Positions 41,325 through 50,508 of a stretch of DNA of 64,000 nucleotides are shown here, one piece after another. Each line of letters starts with the position of its first letter. Position 1 is the first letter of the stretch. The notes beneath the pieces are model-generated. The model did not search any database. It had not been told where the DNA came from and worked only from the letters and a program-made list of their open reading frames with translations. Source of the DNA: Tepidimonas thermarum (GTDB taxonomy: Bacteria; Pseudomonadota; Gammaproteobacteria; Burkholderiales; Burkholderiaceae_C); NCBI RefSeq assembly GCF_007556705.1, contig NZ_VJOL01000006.1, positions 1-64,000 of the forward strand. The letters are read 5' to 3'. The translations under genes were made by a program, and so were the position numbers.

Positions 41325-42539
41325 ATGAGCGACCCGCGGGGCGCGGCGCCCTGGCATCCCGAAACGGCCGCGGTGCGCGTGGCCACGCCGCGCACACCCT
41401 ACGGCGAGAACGCCGAGGCGCTGTTTTTGACCAGCGGCTTCGTGCAGCCCAGTGCACAGGCCGCGGCGGCGCGTTTTGCCGGCGACGAGGATGGCTACAC
41501 CTACGCGCGCTACGGCAACCCCACCACGGCGAGTTTCGAGCAGCGGCTGGCGGCGCTCGAAGGCACCGAGGCGGCGATCGCCACCGCCTCGGGCATGTCC
41601 GCGATCCTGATGCTGTGCCTGGGGCTGCTGCAGGCGGGTGACCACGTGGTGTGCTCGCAGTCGATGTTTGGCGCCACCATCAAGCTCATCGGCAGCGATT
41701 TGGCCAAGTTTGGCGTGGCGTCCACGTTCGTGCCACAGGCCGATGTCGATGCTTGGCGCGCGGCGGTGCGGCCGCAGACGCGGCTGCTGCTGGCCGAAAC
41801 CCCCACCAACCCGCTGACCGAGGTGTGCGACATCGCCGCCCTGGCCGACATTGCCCATGCCGCTGGTGCCCTGCTGGCGGTGGACAACTGCTTTGCCACG
41901 CCGGCGCTGCAGCGGCCGGTCGAATGGGGCGCCGATATCGTCGTCCATTCGGGGACCAAATTTTTGGACGGGCAGGGGCGCGTGATGGCGGGGGCGTTGT
42001 GCGCCCGCCGCGCGCTGGTGGAGGAGAAGTTTTTGCCGGTGCTGCGCAGCGCCGGCATGACGCTGGCGCCCTTCAACGCCTGGGTGGTGCTCAAGGGGCT
42101 GGAGACGCTGCATCTGCGCCTGCAGGCCCAAAGCGCCACGGCGCTGCGGCTGGCGCACTGGCTGCTGGCGCACCCGGCGGTGGCGCGCGTGCATTACCCC
42201 GGTTTGCCTCACCATCCGCAGCACGCCCTGGCCATGCGCCAGCAACGCGGCTGCGGTGGTGCCATCGTCGCCTTCGAGGTGCGCGCCGACGACGTCCAGA
42301 CCGGGCGCGAACGCGCCTTCGCGGTGCTGGACGCGCTGCGCGTGCTGTCGCTGTCCACCAACCTGGGCGACACCAAAACCCTGTGCTCGCACCCCGCGAG
42401 CACCTCGCACGGCCGCCTGACCGAGGCGCAGCGGCAAGCCGCCGGCATCACGCAGGGGCTGATCCGCATCTCCGTTGGCCTGGAGCATTTCGACGACATC
42501 ACCGCCGACCTGGCGCGCGGCCTGGACGCCATCCGCTGA
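41325..42539 (+). CDS. metZ: O-succinylhomoserine sulfhydrylase
   Basis: MetZ uses PLP to join sulfide and O-succinylhomoserine into homocysteine in direct methionine synthesis. The 404-residue protein is a Cys/Met-metabolism PLP enzyme with TYARYGNPT, the PLP Lys212 in VHSGTKFLDGQGR, the substrate loop SLSTNLGDTKTL and ISVGLEHFDDI at the end. O-succinyl rather than O-acetyl substrate is inferred from the purF-metZ pairing and the family as I know it. Its ATG follows the purF stop by two bases, so they are coupled. Confidence 0.92.
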   Translation: MSDPRGAAPWHPETAAVRVATPRTPYGENAEALFLTSGFVQPSAQAAAARFAGDEDGYTYARYGNPTTASFEQRLAALEGTEAAIATASGMSAILMLCLGLLQAGDHVVCSQSMFGATIKLIGSDLAKFGVASTFVPQADVDAWRAAVRPQTRLLLAETPTNPLTEVCDIAALADIAHAAGALLAVDNCFATPALQRPVEWGADIVVHSGTKFLDGQGRVMAGALCARRALVEEKFLPVLRSAGMTLAPFNAWVVLKGLETLHLRLQAQSATALRLAHWLLAHPAVARVHYPGLPHHPQHALAMRQQRGCGGAIVAFEVRADDVQTGRERAFAVLDALRVLSLSTNLGDTKTLCSHPASTSHGRLTEAQRQAAGITQGLIRISVGLEHFDDITADLARGLDAIR

Positions 42540-42566
42540 CGCCCGCGCCGTTTTTCCCCTATCGCC

Positions 42567-43970
42567 ATGACCGCACGCGTTCGCACCCGCTTTGCCCCGT
42601 CGCCGACGGGCTTCATCCACCTGGGCAATATCCGCTCGGCGCTGTACCCATGGGCGTTTGCGCGCGCCCACGGTGGCGATTTCATCCTGCGCATCGAAGA
42701 CACCGACCAGGAGCGCTCCACCGAGGAGGCGGTGCGCGTGATCCTGGAGGCGATGGACTGGCTCGGCCTGACCCCCGATGAAGGCCCGTACTACCAAATG
42801 CAGCGCATGGACCGCTACCGCGAGGTGATCGCGCAGATGCTGCAGGCGGGGCTGGCCTATCACTGCTACATGACGCCGGAAGAGCTCGACGCCCTGCGCG
42901 AGCGGCAAATGGCCGCCAAGCTCAAGCCGCGCTACGACGGCACCTGGCGCCCCGAGCCGGGCAAGGTGCTGCCAACGCCGCCCAGCGGCGTGCTGCCGGT
43001 GATCCGCTTCAAAAACCCGCTGTCAGGCAGCGTCGTCTGGGATGACAAGGTCAAGGGCCGCATCGAGATCCGCAACGACGAGTTGGACGACCTCGTCATC
43101 GCGCGCCAGGCGCCGGTCGGCGAGATCGGCGTGCCGACCTACAACTTCTGCGTCGTGGTCGACGACATCGACATGCGCATCACGCACGTCATCCGCGGCG
43201 ACGACCATGTCAACAACACGCCGCGGCAGATCAACATCATCCGTGCCCTCGGGTACGAGCCGCCGGTCTACGCCCACCTGCCCACCGTGCTCAACGAGCA
43301 GGGCGAAAAGATGAGCAAGCGCCACGGTGCCAAGCCTGTGACCTGGTACCGTGACGCTGGCTTTTTGCCCGAGGCGATGATCAACTACCTGGCGCGGCTG
43401 GGCTGGAGCCACGGCGACGACGAAATCTTCACGCGCGCGCAGTTCCTGCAGTGGTTCGACCTCGAGCACCTGGGGCGCAGCGCCGCGCAGTTCGACGAGG
43501 CCAAGCTGCGCTGGGTCAACGCCCAGCACCTCAAGATGACGCCGGACGAGCGGCTGGCGCCACTGGTGGCCGAACAACTGGCGCGGCGCGGCCTGCACGC
43601 CGACGAGCGGCTGCCCGCGATCTGCGGCCTGTTCAAAGACCGCTGCGACACCACGGTGGCGCTCGCCGACTGGGCGCAGCCCTACTACCAGGCACCCACG
43701 CCGCGCGACGAGGACCTGGCGCAACACGTCACCGACGCGGTACGCCCAGCGCTGGCGGAGCTGCGCCAGCGCCTGGCCGACGCGGCGTGGACACCCGCGG
43801 GGATCGCCGCGGCCATCAAGGCCACGCTGGCGGCGCATGGGCTGAAAATGCCGCAGTTGGCCATGCCGGTGCGCGTGCTGGTCATGGGCACGCCGCAGAC
43901 GCCTTCGGTGGATGCGGTGCTGGCGCTGCACCGCCGCGAGGATGTGCTGGCGCGCTTGTCGCCCGCCTGA
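42567..43970 (+). CDS. gltX: Glutamyl-tRNA synthetase
   Basis: GltX charges tRNA-Glu with glutamate. The 467-residue class I synthetase has the HIGH-type motif as HLGN in [18 protein letters not shown] and the KMSKR motif as KMSKR (248-252). The Rossmann insert and helical anticodon-binding domain follow with normal length. Two tRNA-Glu genes lie just downstream at 44197 and 44371, so the enzyme sits beside its substrate genes. The gap 43971-44113 holds the tRNA promoter. It follows metZ by 27 bp. Confidence 0.96.
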   Translation: MTARVRTRFAPSPTGFIHLGNIRSALYPWAFARAHGGDFILRIEDTDQERSTEEAVRVILEAMDWLGLTPDEGPYYQMQRMDRYREVIAQMLQAGLAYHCYMTPEELDALRERQMAAKLKPRYDGTWRPEPGKVLPTPPSGVLPVIRFKNPLSGSVVWDDKVKGRIEIRNDELDDLVIARQAPVGEIGVPTYNFCVVVDDIDMRITHVIRGDDHVNNTPRQINIIRALGYEPPVYAHLPTVLNEQGEKMSKRHGAKPVTWYRDAGFLPEAMINYLARLGWSHGDDEIFTRAQFLQWFDLEHLGRSAAQFDEAKLRWVNAQHLKMTPDERLAPLVAEQLARRGLHADERLPAICGLFKDRCDTTVALADWAQPYYQAPTPRDEDLAQHVTDAVRPALAELRQRLADAAWTPAGIAAAIKATLAAHGLKMPQLAMPVRVLVMGTPQTPSVDAVLALHRREDVLARLSPA

Positions 43971-44043
43971 CGATTGACGGGGTGCCGGCGGCGGTTGGGG
44001 CGGATTTTTCCACCCCGTGACGGAAACGGCCCCGATTTGTGTC

Positions 44044-44049
44044 TATAAT
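44044..44049 (+). promoter_or_regulatory. -10 element of the tRNA Ala-Glu-Asp-Glu-Asp cluster
   Basis: An exact TATAAT lies 64 bases before the first tRNA. No strong -35 is seen at 16-18 bp. The gap to gltX also holds an 8-bp inverted repeat (43977-43984 with 44011-44018). Confidence 0.55.
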
Positions 44050-44113
44050 GCAGGTCTCGACAGCGCACAACGCGATCGGCAACGATATCCAAGCAACCGC
44101 TGTCGAGGCCCGT

Positions 44114-44189
<76 letters not shown>

Positions 44190-44196
44190 CGAATCA

Positions 44197-44272
44197 GACC
44201 CTATCGTCTAGAGGCCTAGGACATCACCCTTTCACGGTGAGTACCGGGGTTCGAATCCCCGTAGGGTCGCCA
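44197..44272 (+). tRNA. tRNA-Glu (anticodon UUC), copy 1
   Basis: This 76-base gene has a perfect acceptor stem (44197-44203 with 44262-44268), the TCACC/GGTGA anticodon stem with loop CTTTCAC (anticodon TTC) and CCA at 44270-44272. The sequence is identical to the copy at 44371. Confidence 0.97.
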
Positions 44273-44276
44273 CATT

Positions 44277-44353
44277 GGAGCGGTAGTTCAGTTGGTTAGA
44301 ATACCGGCCTGTCACGCCGGGGGTCGCGGGTTCGAGCCCCGTCCGCTCCGCCA
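44277..44353 (+). tRNA. tRNA-Asp (anticodon GUC), copy 1
   Basis: This 77-base gene has acceptor GGAGCGG/CCGCTCC, anticodon loop with GTC and CCA at 44351-44353. It follows tRNA-Glu by four bases and is identical to the copy at 44451. Confidence 0.97.
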
Positions 44354-44370
44354 ACCGATAGCTCAGCGAC

Positions 44371-44446
44371 GACCCTATCGTCTAGAGGCCTAGGACATCA
44401 CCCTTTCACGGTGAGTACCGGGGTTCGAATCCCCGTAGGGTCGCCA
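44371..44446 (+). tRNA. tRNA-Glu (anticodon UUC), copy 2
   Basis: This gene is base-for-base identical to the copy at 44197. It lies in the second unit of a tandem duplication, after a 17-base spacer that keeps a piece of tRNA-Ala. Confidence 0.97.
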
Positions 44447-44450
44447 CATT

Positions 44451-44527
44451 GGAGCGGTAGTTCAGTTGGTTAGAATACCGGCCTGTCACGCCGGGGGTCG
44501 CGGGTTCGAGCCCCGTCCGCTCCGCCA
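44451..44527 (+). tRNA. tRNA-Asp (anticodon GUC), copy 2
   Basis: This gene is identical to the copy at 44277 and is the last gene of the cluster, 11 bases before the terminator stem. Confidence 0.97.
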
Positions 44528-44538
44528 ACGCATCGCAC

Positions 44539-44570
44539 ACGCCACCCATTGCGGGTGGCGTTTGTGTTTG
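44539..44570 (+). terminator. Intrinsic terminator of the tRNA cluster
   Basis: A perfect 9-bp stem (44539-44547 with 44553-44561) and 5-base loop is followed by the T-rich 44561-44569. It lies 54 bases before the stop of the convergent signalling gene. Confidence 0.9.
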
Positions 44571-44623
44571 GGGCGCCGTGTTTGAGGTCGGTCGGCGTTC
44601 GGTCGGCGGGCTATCGGTCGCGT

Positions 44624-47600
44624 TTAGGGTGCGGCCAACACCCCCTGAGCATCCACCCAGGCGGCAAAAGCGTCCCACGGCAGTGGCCGGCTGTAGCGAA
44701 AACCCTGCACGTCCAGCGGCGCATGGGGCGTGAGGAACGCCAGCTGCCCGTCCGTCTCCACCCCTTCGACCACCACGCGCGCGTGCAGCGCGGCGGCCAG
44801 CTCCAGCACCGCGGTCACGACGCGCTCGCTCGGCCCGCCGGTGCCCACGTGGTCGGTAAAGCGCTTGTCCACCTTGAGCTCATCCACGGGCGTGCGCAGC
44901 AGATAAGCCAGGCTCGAGTAGCCGGTGCCAAAGTCATCCAGCGCCACGTGGCCGCCACCCTCGCGCACGCGCTGCAGCCACGCCAGCGTCGAGGGGCTGT
45001 CGGCCATCCAGACCGATTCGGTCACTTCGATGATCAAGTGCGGCAGGGCGGCGCGGTGTTCCTCGAGCCAGTCGCGCAGGCTGGCGTCGCCAAACTGCGC
45101 GGCCGAGACGTTGATCGCCAGCCGAAACGCCGGTCCCCAGCGCCGCGCGGCTTCCATGGCCAGCCGCGCGCCTTCGCGCAACACCCAGCCGCCGATGCGC
45201 CGGATCTGGCCGCTGGCCTCGGCGACGTCGATGAACTCCACCGGCGAGACCAGCCCGCGCGTGGGATGGCGCCAGCGCAGCAGCACCTCGGCACCGCGCA
45301 CGCGCTGCTGCGGCAGCGCCACGATGGGCTGGAAGTGCAGCTCGAACGCGCCCTGCGCCAGCGCCTGCTCGAGGCCGGCCTTGACTTCGGCGAGGTGGCG
45401 CGCGCGGCTTTCCATCTGCGGCGAATAAAACCGCAGGCGATCGCGGCCGCTGTTTTTGGCGGCGTACATCGCGGTGTCGGCCATGCGCAGCAGCTCTTCG
45501 GTCGTTTCGCCGTCGTTGGGAAAACTGGCCACGCCGATGCTGGCGCTCAGGCGCAACACGTTGCCGTGCAGGTTGATGGGCTGCCGGATGGCCTGCAGGA
45601 CGCTGTCGGCGATGCGCTCGACCACCAGCGGGGAGTCGACGCCGTCGAGCAGCAGCACGAACTCGTCGCCGCCAAAGCGCGCCACCGTGTCGTTGGGGCG
45701 CAGGGCGCGGCGGATGCGTCCGGCGATCTCGACCAGCACCTCGTCGCCGACCTCGTGCCCGTGGACGTCGTTGACATCCTTGAAGCCGTCCAGGTCGCAA
45801 AACATCACGTAGAGGGGGCGCAGCTGGCGCTGGCCGCGCAACAGCGCCTGTTCCAGCCGGTCGCGGTAGAGCGCGCGGTTGGGCAGACCGGTGAGGGCAT
45901 CGAAGTTGGCCTGCCGGAAGATGGTCTGCTCGCGCGCCTTGGCCTCGTCGATGTTTTCCAGCAACAGCACCACCATGTCGCCCAGCGGCTCGGGGTGGCT
46001 GGCCAGCGAGGCATGCTGGCGCGCCCAACGTACCGAACCGTCGCGCGCCAGCAGCCGGTGTTCCAGCGGCGCGTTGGGCCGCGCCAGGGTCAGCGCGCGC
46101 AGCTGCTGCTGCACGCTGCCGCGGTCGTCGGGGTGGATCCAGTCGGCCCAATGGCTGCCGCGCAGGTCCTCGGCGGCGACGGCCAGGCGCGCGGCCAGCG
46201 CCGCGTTGCACTCCTGCACCGTGCCATCGGGCAGGCAGATCGCAATACCAATGCTGGGGTTGTCCCAAACCGCTTGCAGGCGGCTGTGGGCGATGCGCTC
46301 GCGCTGCTCGAGCTGCACGCGGTCGGTGACGTCCAGCAGCGACGCCGCAACGAGGCGCCGGCCATCGTGCGCGGTGGCCACGCGTGCGCCGCGCTCTTGC
46401 ACGTCGCGCCATTGGCCATCGGGCCCGCGCAGGCGGTAGCGCTGGGTCCACTGGGGGTTGCGCTCATCGTGCCAGGTGGCTTGGACGCGGCCCTGGTCCT
46501 GCGGGGCGATCGCCGCCAACAGCCATGCCAGGTCGTCCCGGCCCGTCTCGGTGGCGGGCGCTGGCAGCCACTCATCGAGCCGCGGCGAGGCGTAGTCGAT
46601 GCGTCCCCGCACCACGTCCAGCAGCACCACGCCCTCGTGCAGCGCATCGGTGAGCAGGCTCAGGCGCTCCTGCAACGCCAGCCGCGCCTGCTCGGCTTGG
46701 CGCAACGCGGTCAGATCGGTCAGCGCCACCACGTAGCCGGTGCGCTGGTCGTGGGTCTGCCAGGGCACCAACTGCACCCACAGCCGGGCATTGGCCCGTT
46801 CGACGCCGCCCTGCCACGCACCGCTGTGGCCGCCCACCACGTGCGCGATCAGCCCCGGTGGCCAGGCAAAGTGCCGCGTATCGAAGCTCCACGGCATGCC
46901 CAGCTGGGTTTCGCGCAGGCCGATCAAGTCCGCCGCCAGCTGGTTGAAGCGCAGCAGCCGCCGCTCCTGGTCCAGCACCAGCAACGCCGTGCCGGCGCTT
47001 TCCTGCACCGCATGCAGGAGCTCGTTGAGCTGTTGCTGCTCGCGCAGCGAGCGGTCGAGTTCCTCGTTGAGGGTGCGCAGTTCCTCGTTGGACGCTTCGA
47101 GTTCTTCGTTGGAGGCTTCCAGCTCCTCGTTGGCGGCTTCGAGTTCTTCGCTGGTGACGCTCAATTGCTCGTTGAGCTGCTGCAACTGTTGCTGGCTGTG
47201 TTCCAACGCATCGACCAGGCTTTCCAGCCGCTCCTGCGCCAGCGCCGATGCCTCGGTCGTGCAGGCCACGCTCGACGTCGCCTCCGGCGCTGCGGGCGCC
47301 GCACGCGCAAAGCTGACGATCGCGTACGGCTCGCCGCCATGCTCGAAACGCGCCGCCTGCAGCACATACGCCGGCAAGCCGCGTACCTGCGGCAGCGGCA
47401 GTCGCAGCGCGCTTTCCTCGCCTTGCAGCAAGCGGTGCAACACCAGTTGCACATCGCGCCGCCAGGCCGGCTCGACCAAATTGGGCAAGGTCAGCGCCAC
47501 GGTGGAGCCGGCGGGCCAGCGCATCAGCCCCTCCATCGACCCGACCACGTGCAGCGGGTGGCCGTCACGGTCCAGCAACACGGTGGGCGGCGCATGGCGC

Positions 47601-49174
47601 TCGATCAGGTGCTGCAGCAACCGCTCGCGCAAGTCGCCCTCGAGCCGGTCCACGCTGCGCAGCTGCACCGTTGGAACGGTGTCGCCCACATGGGCCCCCG
47701 CGCGCGGTACGAAGCGGCGTTTGAGGTTGAGCGTGGGCTCGCCCACGTCGGCGCGCTTGCGCCACAGGTGCTCGTGGGTCGCCAGGGACGCGAACAGACT
47801 GCGCGTGCGCGGCGTGAGCGACTCCGAGCGCCCGAGCATGAGCAGGCCGTCGGGCAGCAGGGCGCGGTGCAGACGGCGCAGCACCTCGTCCTTGGCGCTG
47901 GCCTTGAGGTAGATCAGCACATTGCGGCAGGCCACCAGGTCCATGCGCAGGAAGGGCAGGTCCTGCACGACGTCGTGTCGGGCGAACACCACATGGCGCC
48001 GCAGCTCCTGCTGGATGCGCAGCGTGTGCCCGATACGGGTGAAATGCCGCTGCCGCCACGGCGCCGGCAGCGCGCGGGCGCTGTCCTCGTCGAAGATGCC
48101 GCTGCGCGCCTGGTCGAGCGCGGCGCCGTTGACGTCGGTGCCCAGCACCGTCCAGTCCCAGCTCAGGCCCAGCTCGTCGAGCAGTTCGGCGCTCAGCATG
48201 GCCAAGCCGTAGGCTTCCTCGCCCGTGGAGCAGCCCACCGACCACAGCCGCAGCGACGTGGCACCGCTGGCCGCGCGGCGCTGTATCTGCTCGCGCAGCG
48301 CCACGCGCAGGGCGCCAAAGGCGCTCGGGTCGCGCAGCCATTCGGTCACGCCAATCGTGACCGATTGCATGAGGTTGTGCAGCAGTTGCGGATCGCGCTC
48401 CGTGGCGGCCAGCAACTGCTGCAGGCCGTCCAGGTTGCGCTGGCGCATCACGCGCTCGAACTGGCGCCGCAGCGTGGTCTCCTGGTATTGGCTCAGGTCC
48501 AGCCCGGTGGCTCTGCTCAGCCGCGTCAGCAGCGCCGCCATGGCTTCGCGCTCATCCGCCATCGATGTGTGCGGGCCAGTGCGCGTCGGCGCCGGCGGCT
48601 CCTGCAACAGCATGCCGAGGCGGCGCCCCAGTCCGGCGGCGGTATCGACATGGTCGGCCAAGCCGCGTTCGACGATGGTCTGTGGCATCGAGGCGAACGG
48701 CGCCTCGGTGGGCGTTTCGGCCCACACGGCGCCGCCCGCCTCGCGCAGCACGCGCGCACCCACGGCGCCGTCCTGGCCGGTGCCGGACAGCACGATGGCC
48801 ACCGCGTGCCGTCCCAGGGTGCGCGCGGCGCTGGCAAACAGCCGGTCCAGCGACGGTGCGGGGCCTCGATGGGGCGCACTGGGGTGCAGGCGCAGCCGAT
48901 GGCCCTCGAGCTCGACGTGGTGGCCGGGCGGCGTCACGTACACGATGCCGCCGCGCAGCCGAACGCCGTCCTGCGCCTCCTGCACCGGCACGTTCGTGAC
49001 GTGCTGCAGCAGCCGCGCCAGCGTGGACGCTTCCGCGCTGGCCAGGTGTTGCGCGACGACGCAGGCCAGGCGCTCGTCACGGGGCATGGCAGCCACGAAC
49101 TCGCGCAGCGGGTCCAAACCGCCGGCGGAGGCGCCGAGGAGGGCAACCCAGGCGGGAGGGGGACTGGCGTGCAC
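44624..49174 (-). CDS. CheB-CheR-PAS-GGDEF-EAL fusion signalling protein
   Basis: This 1516-residue cytosolic protein joins chemotaxis-type methylation chemistry to cyclic-di-GMP turnover. Domains in order: CheB methylesterase (about 5-185; nucleophile Ser16 in LLGASAGGLD, LSGTGQDGAVG), CheR methyltransferase (about 205-460; GVTEWLRDP, CSTGEEAYG, CRN at 416-418), a PAS-like segment (about 515-600), a heptad coiled coil (about 645-720), three PAS domains (about 725-1075), GGDEF (GGDEF at 1168-1172, I-site RPND intact) and EAL (EVLLRW at 1296, DDFGTGYSSL, EGVET). The EAL triplet reads EVL, a mild change; other catalytic residues stay. Start is GTG 49174 with GGAAG seven bases upstream. No CheA, CheY or receptor gene adjoins it. 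Confidence 0.9.
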   Translation of the reverse strand: MHASPPPAWVALLGASAGGLDPLREFVAAMPRDERLACVVAQHLASAEASTLARLLQHVTNVPVQEAQDGVRLRGGIVYVTPPGHHVELEGHRLRLHPSAPHRGPAPSLDRLFASAARTLGRHAVAIVLSGTGQDGAVGARVLREAGGAVWAETPTEAPFASMPQTIVERGLADHVDTAAGLGRRLGMLLQEPPAPTRTGPHTSMADEREAMAALLTRLSRATGLDLSQYQETTLRRQFERVMRQRNLDGLQQLLAATERDPQLLHNLMQSVTIGVTEWLRDPSAFGALRVALREQIQRRAASGATSLRLWSVGCSTGEEAYGLAMLSAELLDELGLSWDWTVLGTDVNGAALDQARSGIFDEDSARALPAPWRQRHFTRIGHTLRIQQELRRHVVFARHDVVQDLPFLRMDLVACRNVLIYLKASAKDEVLRRLHRALLPDGLLMLGRSESLTPRTRSLFASLATHEHLWRKRADVGEPTLNLKRRFVPRAGAHVGDTVPTVQLRSVDRLEGDLRERLLQHLIERHAPPTVLLDRDGHPLHVVGSMEGLMRWPAGSTVALTLPNLVEPAWRRDVQLVLHRLLQGEESALRLPLPQVRGLPAYVLQAARFEHGGEPYAIVSFARAAPAAPEATSSVACTTEASALAQERLESLVDALEHSQQQLQQLNEQLSVTSEELEAANEELEASNEELEASNEELRTLNEELDRSLREQQQLNELLHAVQESAGTALLVLDQERRLLRFNQLAADLIGLRETQLGMPWSFDTRHFAWPPGLIAHVVGGHSGAWQGGVERANARLWVQLVPWQTHDQRTGYVVALTDLTALRQAEQARLALQERLSLLTDALHEGVVLLDVVRGRIDYASPRLDEWLPAPATETGRDDLAWLLAAIAPQDQGRVQATWHDERNPQWTQRYRLRGPDGQWRDVQERGARVATAHDGRRLVAASLLDVTDRVQLEQRERIAHSRLQAVWDNPSIGIAICLPDGTVQECNAALAARLAVAAEDLRGSHWADWIHPDDRGSVQQQLRALTLARPNAPLEHRLLARDGSVRWARQHASLASHPEPLGDMVVLLLENIDEAKAREQTIFRQANFDALTGLPNRALYRDRLEQALLRGQRQLRPLYVMFCDLDGFKDVNDVHGHEVGDEVLVEIAGRIRRALRPNDTVARFGGDEFVLLLDGVDSPLVVERIADSVLQAIRQPINLHGNVLRLSASIGVASFPNDGETTEELLRMADTAMYAAKNSGRDRLRFYSPQMESRARHLAEVKAGLEQALAQGAFELHFQPIVALPQQRVRGAEVLLRWRHPTRGLVSPVEFIDVAEASGQIRRIGGWVLREGARLAMEAARRWGPAFRLAINVSAAQFGDASLRDWLEEHRAALPHLIIEVTESVWMADSPSTLAWLQRVREGGGHVALDDFGTGYSSLAYLLRTPVDELKVDKRFTDHVGTGGPSERVVTAVLELAAALHARVVVEGVETDGQLAFLTPHAPLDVQGFRYSRPLPWDAFAAWVDAQGVLAAP

Positions 49175-49294
49175 GATGAGGCTTCCAACGGTTCGATCCC
49201 ATTGTAGGCGTTTGGGGTCGTGATTCCCACAGCGCGGGTCGGTCGGTACAGGATGGCCACGGCCCCGTGGTACCGAGGGGTGGCCGTGCGCCCG

Positions 49295-49300
49295 TACACT
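49295..49300 (+). promoter_or_regulatory. Candidate leaderless -10 of tsaD
   Basis: TACACT (4 of 6 bases) ends six bases before the A of ATG 49307, so transcription would begin at the start codon. No matching -35 is seen, and no Shine-Dalgarno sequence is placed correctly (only GGG touches the ATG). Confidence 0.35.
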
Positions 49301-49306
49301 TGCGGG

Positions 49307-50362
49307 ATGCGCGTACTGGGCATCGAATCCTCGTGTGACGAAACCGGCGTCGCCGTCGTGGAGGCGGCGCCGCACGGTGTGCCGCGCCTGCTGGGCGCTG
49401 CGTTGCACAGCCAGGTGGCCATGCACCAGGACTATGGCGGGGTGGTGCCCGAGTTGGCCAGCCGCGACCACATTCGGCGCGTGCTGCCGCTGACCGAGGC
49501 GGCGCTGGCGCAGGCCGGCCTGACGTTGTCGGACATCGATGGCATCGCCTACACCCGCGGGCCGGGGCTGGCGGGGGCGTTGCTCGTCGGCGCCGGCGTG
49601 GCGTGTGCGATGTCGGCGGCGCTGGGCGTGCCGACGCTGGGTGTGCACCACCTGGAGGGGCATGTGCTGTCGCCCTTCCTGAGCGCGGACCCGCCCGCAT
49701 TTCCGTTCGTCGCGTTGCTGGTCTCCGGCGGGCACACGCAGCTCATGCGTGTCGAGGGCGTGGGGCGCTACACGCTGCTGGGCGAGACGATCGACGACGC
49801 CGCGGGCGAGGCGTTTGACAAATCGGCCAAGGTGTTGGGGCTGGGCTACCCGGGCGGGCCGGCGCTGGCGCGCCTGGCGGAGCAGGGCGATGCGACCGCC
49901 TTTGCCCTGCCGCGGCCCCTGTTGCACAGCGGGGACTTGGATTTTTCGTTTGCGGGCCTGAAGACGGCGGTGTTGACGCAGGCGCGCAAGCTGGGGGCAG
50001 GGCTGGCGGCGCGCCAGGCCGATTTGGCGGCCTCGACGCAGGCTGCCATCGTCGACGTGTTGGTGCACAAAGCGGTGGCGGCGCTGCGGGCCACGGGCCT
50101 GCGGCGGTTGGTGGTGGCCGGTGGCGTGGGGGCCAACCGGGCCCTGCGCCAGCGGCTCGACCAGGCCTGCGTGCGCCACGGCTGGCGGGTGCATTACCCG
50201 GAGCCGGCGCTGTGCACCGACAACGGCGCCATGATCGCCCTGGCGGCGGCCATGCGCTGGCAGGTGGGGGCGTGGCCGCCCGGCGGCGACGGCTTGGCCT
50301 TCGATGTGCTGCCGCGCTGGCCGCTGGAGGCGGTGGCGCTCGACGCGACGGGAACGGGGTGA
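49307..50362 (+). CDS. tsaD: tRNA N6-adenosine threonylcarbamoyltransferase
   Basis: TsaD transfers threonylcarbamoyl from threonylcarbamoyl-AMP to A37 of tRNAs that read ANN codons, with TsaB and TsaE. The 351-residue protein has the family start [16 protein letters not shown], the metal-binding HHLEGH (His115, His119), [10 protein letters not shown], the ATP-binding SFAGLKTAV and the C-terminal CTDNGAMIA. No other t6A gene is in the window. It is divergent from the fusion gene across 132 bp. Confidence 0.96.
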   Translation: MRVLGIESSCDETGVAVVEAAPHGVPRLLGAALHSQVAMHQDYGGVVPELASRDHIRRVLPLTEAALAQAGLTLSDIDGIAYTRGPGLAGALLVGAGVACAMSAALGVPTLGVHHLEGHVLSPFLSADPPAFPFVALLVSGGHTQLMRVEGVGRYTLLGETIDDAAGEAFDKSAKVLGLGYPGGPALARLAEQGDATAFALPRPLLHSGDLDFSFAGLKTAVLTQARKLGAGLAARQADLAASTQAAIVDVLVHKAVAALRATGLRRLVVAGGVGANRALRQRLDQACVRHGWRVHYPEPALCTDNGAMIALAAAMRWQVGAWPPGGDGLAFDVLPRWPLEAVALDATGTG

Positions 50363-50508
50363 TGCGGCGCCGGTGCGGTTGCCGCGGGCCGACTCAATAA
50401 TTATGAATTATCAGATCGGTTTTCCAGCTAGAATGCGCGCTTCGTCCGGCCGCGGCGTTGTCTGTGCCGTCTGGCCGGGACGTCCCCCGTCATCGAGGAA
50501 ACCGAACC

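Larger units (their letters stand above)
44197..44527 (+). repeat. Tandem duplication of a tRNA-Glu/tRNA-Asp unit
   Basis: Two identical 157-bp units (44197-44353 and 44371-44527) repeat with a 174-bp period. The spacer 44354-44370 contains ATAGCTCAGC (44357-44366), which matches ten bases of tRNA-Ala at 44120-44129. This suggests the duplicated unit once began in tRNA-Ala. Confidence 0.9.

Noticed and set aside
43977-44018. Terminator or riboswitch between gltX and the tRNA cluster
   Set aside because: The 8-bp inverted repeat has a 26-base loop and no T-tract after it, and no known riboswitch core is visible.
44549-49207. A 1552-codon plus-strand open frame opposite the CheB-CheR fusion gene
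   Set aside because: It is an antisense shadow caused by GC-rich codon use. It has no recognisable domain and the minus-strand product has clear catalytic motifs throughout.
50395-50440. AT-rich tract as an origin or transferred segment
   Set aside because: It is only about 25 bases of AT-rich DNA before a TAGAAT hexamer and fits a promoter upstream element better.
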